Virus record (IMG/VR): IMGVR_UViG_3300047470_000374
Coordinates: 1 to 63,088 of that record
DNA: 63,088 bases
Source: a virus
Strand: one strand, 5' to 3'
Part shown: one piece after another, positions 58,370 to 63,088 of the stretch
Layout of the letters: every line of letters starts with the position of its first letter
Position numbering within the stretch: position 1 is the first letter of the stretch
The notes under the pieces: generated by a model
The model's input: only the letters and a program-made list of their open reading frames with translations
The model's database searches: none
Told to the model about the DNA's origin: nothing
Position numbers and translations under genes: made by a program

Positions 58370-59707
58370 ATGAATATTTTAAATAATCAAGAAGCTTTTG
58401 TAGCTTTGCAAAGAGGCAAAAATCTACTTTGCCGTCATATCGATGGTGAGTTTTTAGGGCTGGACCAATTCCCCGCAACTGTTTTTGCTTTGCCAGATTA
58501 TGAGTTTTGCATCGATATTGAAAAAATCGAACTCGCTGGTTTTACCTTTACTAAACCATGCACTCCTGGCGAGTTAAAAGATGGTCAAGAAATTTATGTC
58601 ATCGACTTTTCTTGCTCAAATATTTATTACGGCCCATTTAATCCTAAAAGTGAATATGTTCGCGATTTAATTATTAATGGAGTTGTTCAACGAGATTCAG
58701 ATAATGCGGCAAATCAGCTCAGAGCCTTTCATGAAATTTTAGGCGTTAAGTTAGGCATAATTCTTAAGCCTGTAGAATTTATAGATACAGGAATTAAAAA
58801 ACTAAAAACAGCTGAATCAAAGCCAGATCGAAAACGCACAAATAAAAAAGAAACTCAGGCAGATCCGCAATTAGTTGAGGCTGAAAAAGACATTGTGCTT
58901 GATGGCATTAGCAATAGCAAAACCGAATGTGAGATTGACTCACTTTGCTATGACCTGGAGAAACACAGTTTCACACCTGAACAATTAAAAGCTATCGAGA
59001 ATGCTAAAGATGCAAAATTAGCTGAGCTGGCATTAATTAAAGCTGAAGCTGAAAGTGAAAAACTTGAGTTATTTACTCCAGCTGAAGCAGAACCCCAAGC
59101 ACATGAATTATCAGTTTTATGTGAAGCCTTCATTGATGAAATTTCTAACTCTAAAGCAAAAGAAGATTTAGATTTTATTCGCAGCCGAATTAATTCAAAC
59201 GGCGTTTTAACTGAAGTTGAAAATGCTGAACTATTTACCCGCTTAAATTTAAAAGCAGCTACTTTTGAAAAGTCTGAATTCAATAATGAAGTTGAAGTTG
59301 CTGAAGTCAAAAAAACTGAAGAACGGAAACCAATTGAAGAGGAAGAAGGAAAATATCAAAAAAAGCTTAATGATTTAAAAAAGCGTGTTGATGAATCAAA
59401 GACTGTTACTGAAGTTAATGCTGTCACCAAGTACACAACTCAGTGGTCAGCGGAGCAACGTGCACCATTATTGCAATACATTCATAAACGCCTCGATGCG
59501 CTTAAAAAAGATAAACAAGCAAATGAACCTTCTATGCTTGCACAAATCCAAAATGCTCCTGACCTAGCCACATTAGATGCATTTGAAATCGACATTCATA
59601 GTCTAGATCCACTTGCACAACCAAAAATGATGCAGGCCATAACAACTCGAAAGAAAGAACTTGATCTAGCTAAAAACGAATATTTGATCGATGAGGATCT
59701 GCCATGA
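58370..59707 (+). CDS. Hypothetical acidic protein, 445 aa
   Basis: Residues 1-150 look globular (LLCRHIDGEFLGLDQFP, FSCSNIYYGPFNPKSEYVRD); the rest is helical and charged with repeating segments (CEIDSLCYDLEKHSFTPEQL; FIDEISNSKAKEDLDFIRS). May scaffold recombination proteins. No family recognised. Confidence 0.6.
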   Translation: MNILNNQEAFVALQRGKNLLCRHIDGEFLGLDQFPATVFALPDYEFCIDIEKIELAGFTFTKPCTPGELKDGQEIYVIDFSCSNIYYGPFNPKSEYVRDLIINGVVQRDSDNAANQLRAFHEILGVKLGIILKPVEFIDTGIKKLKTAESKPDRKRTNKKETQADPQLVEAEKDIVLDGISNSKTECEIDSLCYDLEKHSFTPEQLKAIENAKDAKLAELALIKAEAESEKLELFTPAEAEPQAHELSVLCEAFIDEISNSKAKEDLDFIRSRINSNGVLTEVENAELFTRLNLKAATFEKSEFNNEVEVAEVKKTEERKPIEEEEGKYQKKLNDLKKRVDESKTVTEVNAVTKYTTQWSAEQRAPLLQYIHKRLDALKKDKQANEPSMLAQIQNAPDLATLDAFEIDIHSLDPLAQPKMMQAITTRKKELDLAKNEYLIDEDLP

Positions 59708-59847
59708 AATTTCGATACTCATCATTAAACAGAACCTTGATTGTCATCGGCAATTTCATGAATCACCACTTTGACAATGTAAATGCTTCAGAAATCGAAC
59801 AATGCCTCTATAACGTGTTGCTTAAAGAAGGCAGCTGGAGACGGTAA
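59704..59847 (+). CDS. Small hypothetical protein, 47 aa
   Basis: Overlaps the previous stop (ATGA) and the next start (TAATG). MKFRYSSLNRTLIVIGNFM, then an acidic helix ending KEGSWRR. Overlaps on both sides support it as real. Function unknown. Confidence 0.55.
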   Translation: MKFRYSSLNRTLIVIGNFMNHHFDNVNASEIEQCLYNVLLKEGSWRR

Positions 59848-60050
59848 TGCGAACGGTCGTTAAACGCAAAAACCTCCTCGCTTTCAAAATTTGGTTAGCC
59901 CTTCTGGGCTACCAAGTTAGGAACATGGAAGACGGTCGAGGTTTTAATTTTCGGTTCAAAAAACAGTACGGAATGGTCACTCGGGGATTGGCAGGTAATG
60001 AACTGGCTTACTCACTCGGTAAAGAATTTGAAGAACACTTGAAATCTTAA
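59847..60050 (+). CDS. Small hypothetical protein, 67 aa
   Basis: Basic start (RTVVKRKNLLAFKIWLALLG), then GRGFNFRFKKQYG. The N-terminal half may be a short amphipathic or hydrophobic helix. Translated from an overlap with the preceding gene. Confidence 0.55.
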   Translation: MRTVVKRKNLLAFKIWLALLGYQVRNMEDGRGFNFRFKKQYGMVTRGLAGNELAYSLGKEFEEHLKS

Positions 60051-60075
60051 AAGTGATTCTTCCTGGAGAGAACAA

Positions 60076-60336
60076 ATGTCAAATTTATCAGAATTAAATA
60101 AACACCTTTTTGCTCAATTGGATCGATTAAGCAATGACGAACTAAAGGGCGATGCTCTTAAAGAAGAAGTTTCACGAGCTGGTGCTGTAAACGAAATATG
60201 TAAGTCAGTTATTGAAAACGCTAATTTACAACTTCAAGCCACAAAGCTTGTTGCCGAGTATCGCGGAATGAAAGAAGGTGCTGAAAATCTTCCTGAAGCT
60301 TTCAAAACAACTCAAAGGACAATTAGCCATGGCTAA
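60076..60336 (+). CDS. Hypothetical helical protein, 86 aa
   Basis: After GGAGAG. ELNKHLFAQLDRLSNDELKG and EEVSRAGAVNEICKSVIENA. Resembles small phage proteins placed before HNH genes; overlaps the next gene by 8 bases. No function known. Confidence 0.6.
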   Translation: MSNLSELNKHLFAQLDRLSNDELKGDALKEEVSRAGAVNEICKSVIENANLQLQATKLVAEYRGMKEGAENLPEAFKTTQRTISHG

Positions 60337-60931
60337 AGGGCATGCTATTAAATACTCGCCTGAGCAGTTGGACTTTGTGAAGTCTAACTGCACCCTTGAG
60401 CGTAAAGAATTAACCAAACTTTTCAATGAGAAGTTTAGTACCCAACTTTCAGTTCAATGTCTTAGTAGCTTATGTAAACGTAACAAATGGAGAACTGGCC
60501 GTACTGGTTGTTTTGAGAAAGGAAGTGTTCCACCCAATAAAGGCACAAAAGGTTTAACTGGTGCAAACCGGACAAGTTTTAAAAAGGGTCAATCGGTTTG
60601 GAATACAAAGCCAATTGGGTATGAGCGAATTGATAAGAAAGATGGGTATGTTCACATCAAAATTGCTGAGCCAAATGTTTTTGCTCTGAAACACCGGCAC
60701 ATTTGGGAGAAACATTTTGGGCCTGTTCCTGATAAGCATGTAATTGCCTTTAAGAACCAGGACAAAACAGATTGTCGAATTGAAAACCTTATCTTAATGC
60801 GCAAATCAGAAATGGTTCGTTATTCACAAAGCTTTCACAAGTTGGCTAATCCTGAAACCAATGAAACTTGTTTAATCATGGCCAAAGTGAAAACCAAGGC
60901 TGCTCAATTGAAAAAAAGAGGGGCTATCTAA
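60329..60931 (+). CDS. HNH endonuclease
   Basis: 200 aa from ATG 60329. A helix-turn-helix-like start (YSPEQLDFVKSNCTLERKEL) and a central HNH: ALKHRHIWEKHFGPVPDKHV (shown in part), FKNQDKTDCRIENLILM. The pattern H..W....GP.P..H....N.D..D.RI.NL is that of phage HNH nucleases. May act in recombination or be a homing enzyme. Confidence 0.85.
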   Translation: MAKGHAIKYSPEQLDFVKSNCTLERKELTKLFNEKFSTQLSVQCLSSLCKRNKWRTGRTGCFEKGSVPPNKGTKGLTGANRTSFKKGQSVWNTKPIGYERIDKKDGYVHIKIAEPNVFALKHRHIWEKHFGPVPDKHVIAFKNQDKTDCRIENLILMRKSEMVRYSQSFHKLANPETNETCLIMAKVKTKAAQLKKRGAI

Positions 60932-61383
60932 TGCTTAATGAAAAAAGTGAAAGAGATTTATTTGTTGTCTTCCTCAAAACCAAGGGTATTTTGAAAATTG
61001 ATTGGAATTGCATGGGTGTTATTACAAACATGGTTCGTGAAGCAGGCTGTGCTCTTGGTTATAACGACATTGAATTAATGCAGGAAGTTTGGATGGAAAA
61101 AGCCAAAGCTCAGGCGGTGCCAGTCTGGGTTTCAACTGAATTCATGCTACCAGATGAAGGCGATTTAGTTTTGTTCTTAGATTCACATAACGTCATTCAT
61201 GAAGGCACTTTAAACACAGATTATGTCGATGGTCCTTATGGTGAAAATGGAGAAGACCTTGGAGATAATGAAACCTTATGGACTTCAAACTCGAATGGAG
61301 AAGAGTTTTTACTAAAAAAAGTTAAATACTGGATGCATAGACCAAGCGGTCCAAGAGCAAGCGAATCGGGAGAAGGTGAATGA
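60931..61383 (+). CDS. Hypothetical protein, 150 aa (DUF551-like end)
   Basis: From ATG 60931, overlapping the HNH stop. Acidic, with a C-terminal VWVSTEFMLPDEGDLVLFLD and VKYWMHRPSGP, similar to DUF551 (the W...P.....V.....W.P pattern). Function unknown. Confidence 0.6.
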   Translation: MLNEKSERDLFVVFLKTKGILKIDWNCMGVITNMVREAGCALGYNDIELMQEVWMEKAKAQAVPVWVSTEFMLPDEGDLVLFLDSHNVIHEGTLNTDYVDGPYGENGEDLGDNETLWTSNSNGEEFLLKKVKYWMHRPSGPRASESGEGE

Positions 61384-61802
61384 AGAAGGTAATGCAAACA
61401 AAAACTGGCTTCGGGGGAAATTGCGAAGGTGCAACCTTAGCCACATTACTTGACCTTGATTTACATAATATTCCTGATTTTTGGGAAAATTGCTTAATTG
61501 AGGATCCAGCAAATCCCACCAATGGTGAAATTTACCAGGACAACTTAAATAAATTTCTTGCACTACATGGCTATAAGTCTGTTTCTATTGGTTGGAATGA
61601 ACCAACCGAAGAAAGCGTACGCTGGGTAGAAGATATCAGTAAGCAAATTGGAGTAAAGCACTTGGTTGCTGGGTTATCTCCACGTGGCTACATGCATTCT
61701 GTAATTTATGAAAAAGGTAAATTGTGGCATGACCCACATCCAGAAGGTGGCGGAGTAATCGCCTGCCAGATCCAATTTTTAGTACCGGTGTTTGGGAGCT
61801 GA
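61380..61802 (+). CDS. Hypothetical protein with conserved Cys and His
   Basis: 140 aa. GNCEGATLATLLDLDLHNIP carries a Cys at a helix start, and GYMHSVIYEKGKLWHDPHPEGG a His, the layout of papain-like thiol proteases or transglutaminases. It is a recurrent phage protein of no proven activity. ATGA overlap with the previous gene. Confidence 0.6.
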   Translation: MKKVMQTKTGFGGNCEGATLATLLDLDLHNIPDFWENCLIEDPANPTNGEIYQDNLNKFLALHGYKSVSIGWNEPTEESVRWVEDISKQIGVKHLVAGLSPRGYMHSVIYEKGKLWHDPHPEGGGVIACQIQFLVPVFGS

Positions 61803-61805
61803 GTC

Positions 61806-62045
61806 ATGAAAAAACTAATACTTATCTTTTTATTGTTAAGTGGCTGCTCTTCTACTAACGATGCCAACAAAGCTTTAAAAGCCAATGGATTTACTGATAT
61901 CGAGACACACGGCTATGCATTTTTTGGTTGTGGCAAGGATGATACCTTTTCCACAAAATTCACTGCTAAAAACCAGCATGGGCAGAAAGTAACAGGTGTT
62001 GTTTGTAGTGACTGGCTGAAAGGCTCAACTATTCGATTTGATTGA
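61806..62045 (+). CDS. Small lipoprotein, 79 aa
   Basis: Signal peptide MKKLILIFLLLSGC with lipobox LSGC, then Ser-rich linker and a small domain (YAFFGCGKDDTFSTKFTAKN, VVCSDWLKG) with two Cys that might pair. Exported early protein; may affect the envelope or superinfection. Function unknown. Confidence 0.65.
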   Translation: MKKLILIFLLLSGCSSTNDANKALKANGFTDIETHGYAFFGCGKDDTFSTKFTAKNQHGQKVTGVVCSDWLKGSTIRFD

Positions 62046-62054
62046 GGTGATCTG

Positions 62055-62285
62055 ATGAATGTGATTTTAACTGAAGCAGATTTAGATATTGCACTTAAGA
62101 ATGGTGATAGTTATTACCAGATCCTTGATCATGTTACTTCTTTGCTTTTCGATAAAGCTTTAGTTCAGGCAAGAGGCAATAAAACACATGCTGCTGCAAT
62201 ATTACGTATTAACCGTGGAACGCTAAATTCGATTCTAAAGCGAGTAAATGCTAAGAAGGAGGCGGAAAAAAATGGAAATATCTAA
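62055..62285 (+). CDS. Fis-like HTH protein
   Basis: 76 aa. FDKALVQARGNKTHAAAILRINRGTLNSILKR (shown in short parts) closely follows the C-terminal HTH of Fis (GN.T.AA..LGINR.TLR..L). The length is a little shorter than Fis (98 aa). It could bind near attR or the early promoters to help excision or transcription. Confidence 0.75.
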   Translation: MNVILTEADLDIALKNGDSYYQILDHVTSLLFDKALVQARGNKTHAAAILRINRGTLNSILKRVNAKKEAEKNGNI

Positions 62286-62562
62286 ATATCCACTTTACTC
62301 AGTTCTTGGTCTCGATTTAGGTGTGACTGAAACAGACTTAGTATTTGAAGATGTTCATTTAAATATTATTGAGTTATTCCATACAAACAATGCTGGAGAA
62401 GCTTTGCAAAAACTGGAAGAATTTAAAGTATCTTTTCCAAAAGCAATGTTAACGAACAATGCTGCAATTGCTCGCTTTAATTTAGAGTATCAAGTTAATG
62501 AGATGAAAAAGAAACTCCCTGCATTAGAGAATAAGGAGGCTCATCATGCGACAAGCAATTAA
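62272..62562 (+). CDS. Hypothetical protein, 96 aa
   Basis: ATG 62272 after GGAGGCGG, overlapping the Fis-like gene. MEISKYPLYSVLGLDLGVTE, then helices. Function unknown; translated next to the excisionase candidate. Confidence 0.55.
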   Translation: MEISKYPLYSVLGLDLGVTETDLVFEDVHLNIIELFHTNNAGEALQKLEEFKVSFPKAMLTNNAAIARFNLEYQVNEMKKKLPALENKEAHHATSN

Positions 62563-62815
62563 GATTGAACCGGGTTTGATGGAAAAGCTTGTGGATGTAG
62601 TGGAACGTTTGGCTCAAGCTAAAGAAGAGCGACGTGTTGGTCGTGAAGAATTTGCCCATATGCTCAATATTGAACCTGAAACTCTAGATGCTCGGATACG
62701 TGAAGGCAGATACCAAAGGCCACACAAGGATGGGCGAAAAAGTTTTTGGTTGTTGTCGTATGTGCAATCTGTCGTTACAGACACAAAAGAATCTGATAAA
62801 GTAGCCACCTATTGA
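62546..62815 (+). CDS. Excisionase-like DNA-binding protein
   Basis: 89 aa. RVGREEFAHMLNIEPETLDARIREGRYQRPHKDGRKSFW (in parts) is a winged-helix MerR/Xis-like fold: HTH followed by the wing (GRYQRPHKDG). It sits just inside the right end, where Xis is expected, and would be next to integrase in the excised circle. Confidence 0.65.
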   Translation: MRQAIKIEPGLMEKLVDVVERLAQAKEERRVGREEFAHMLNIEPETLDARIREGRYQRPHKDGRKSFWLLSYVQSVVTDTKESDKVATY

Positions 62816-62825
62816 GGTGGCTTTA
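62804..62825 (+). terminator. Terminator at right end
   Basis: GCCACCT (62804-62810) pairs with AGGTGGC (62815-62821), followed by TTTATTTT. It ends the recombination operon, although this would also limit expression of integrase from the excised circle. Confidence 0.85.
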
Positions 62826-62856
62826 TTTTATACAATGACATAGGTACTTTCTCAAT

Positions 62857-62878
62857 CTTGAGTACCAAATTGAGTATC
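62857..62878. promoter_or_regulatory. Candidate integrase arm-type sites (right)
   Basis: CTTGAGTACC (62857-62866) and TTGAGTATC (62870-62878), the same motif as near integrase (10,350-10,399). Confidence 0.55.
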
Positions 62879-62899
62879 AAAACCGCCCCAAAATAAAAT
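62870..62899 (+). promoter_or_regulatory. Possible promoter driving trpG after integration
   Basis: TTGAGT (62870-62875) and TAAAAT (62894-62899) are 18 bases apart and lie 30 bases before the trpG start. It comes from the phage arm, so it may restore trpG expression lost on integration. The -35 coincides with an arm-type site. Confidence 0.45.
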
Positions 62900-62929
62900 C
62901 CCCTTATTTATTAGTGAGTTGAATCTAAA

Positions 62930-62946
62930 ATGCTTCTAATGATCGA
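62930..62946 (+). other. attR: attR core
   Basis: Second copy of the 17-bp core, formed by the first codons of trpG. Confidence 0.85.
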
Positions 62947-63088
62947 CAATTACGACTCTTTTACCTACAACATCGTCCAGTACTTTGGCGAGTTGGGCGA
63001 GCATGTGCACACGGTGCGCAACGACCAGATTACACTCTCCGACATCGCGGAAATGAAACCGGACCGCATCTGCATTTCGCCGGGACCG
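62930..63088 (+). CDS. trpG: Anthranilate synthase component II, partial
   Basis: The first 53 codons ([20 protein letters not shown], then ending RICISPGP) are the start of the glutamine amidotransferase TrpG/PabA, which supplies ammonia for anthranilate (tryptophan) or aminodeoxychorismate (folate). The gene runs off the window before the catalytic Cys. The first six codons are supplied by attR. GC content of the rest is about 54%, above the prophage, and the residues after FGEL differ from the Acinetobacter TrpG I remember. Confidence 0.9.
   Translation, partial: MLLMIDNYDSFTYNIVQYFGELGEHVHTVRNDQITLSDIAEMKPDRICISPGP

Larger units (their letters stand above)
10215..62946. mobile_element. 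Lambda-like siphophage prophage in trpG, about 52.7 kb
   Basis: It is bounded by a 17-bp perfect direct repeat (10215-10231 and 62930-62946) with a tyrosine integrase directly inside the left end and a small DNA-binding protein inside the right end. It holds recognisable lysis, tail, head, packaging, antitermination, replication, immunity and recombination modules in lambda-like order. One structural-region gene has a frameshift (36,083-36,491); otherwise it appears complete. Confidence 0.9.

Noticed and set aside
10215-62946. Insertion sequences or transposase genes
   Set aside because: No transposase motif or terminal inverted repeats were seen anywhere in the window.

Overview
The window is low-GC DNA that looks like Acinetobacter or a close relative in the Moraxellaceae. 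It is dominated by phage genes of the lambda-like siphophage kind common in Acinetobacter (DUF2280 small terminase, DUF4055 portal, MuF head protein, GH108 endolysin, UmuD/UmuC cargo). The organism is inferred from gene content and codon use only. The last 142 bases, inside trpG, are clearly richer in GC (about 54% by hand count) than the rest.

Region 1 (1 to about 9,400) is a broken prophage, read mostly on the minus strand: two pectate-lyase-type tailspikes, a remnant of the tail-tip J gene joined directly to a decayed endonuclease gene, a few late-leader genes, an antiterminator Q, DUF1064, a replication initiator, a methyltransferase/cro remnant, and a complete LexA-type repressor on the plus strand. 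Two internal deletions can be placed from the sequence: one at about 4,205 removed nearly all head and tail genes, the other at about 8,370 removed cro and half of a methyltransferase. A GNAT acetyltransferase (9,510-9,971) separates this remnant from the next element.

Region 2 (10,215-62,946) is an apparently near-complete prophage of about 52.7 kb, bounded by a 17-bp direct repeat that is also the first 17 bases of trpG (anthranilate synthase component II). From left to right it has: tyrosine integrase; a DNA-damage cassette (SRAP protein, UmuD, UmuC) behind a perfect palindrome; a cargo zone (a HEPN-like two-gene unit, two membrane proteins, a PAAR protein with a lipoprotein); lysis genes; tail, head and packaging genes (minus strand, 20.5-46.3 kb), including a lambda-identical GGGAAAG frameshift site in the tail chaperone gene; a structured late leader; antiterminator Q; replication and accessory genes; a cro-like/CI switch with three operators on each side of cI; and a plus-strand recombination operon (ERF annealing protein, exonuclease, HNH, small regulators) running to attR.

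In the lysogen, CI would silence both divergent early operons through the TTAGG/CCTAA operators. On induction the minus operon would make Cro-like, replication and Q proteins, and Q would allow reading through the terminators that sit between many late genes. The cargo near the integrase (damage polymerase, HEPN pair, PAAR pair) lies outside both lytic operons or has its own signals and is likely expressed from the lysogen. Integration separates trpG from whatever lay upstream of it; a promoter-like sequence in the right arm may drive it instead.
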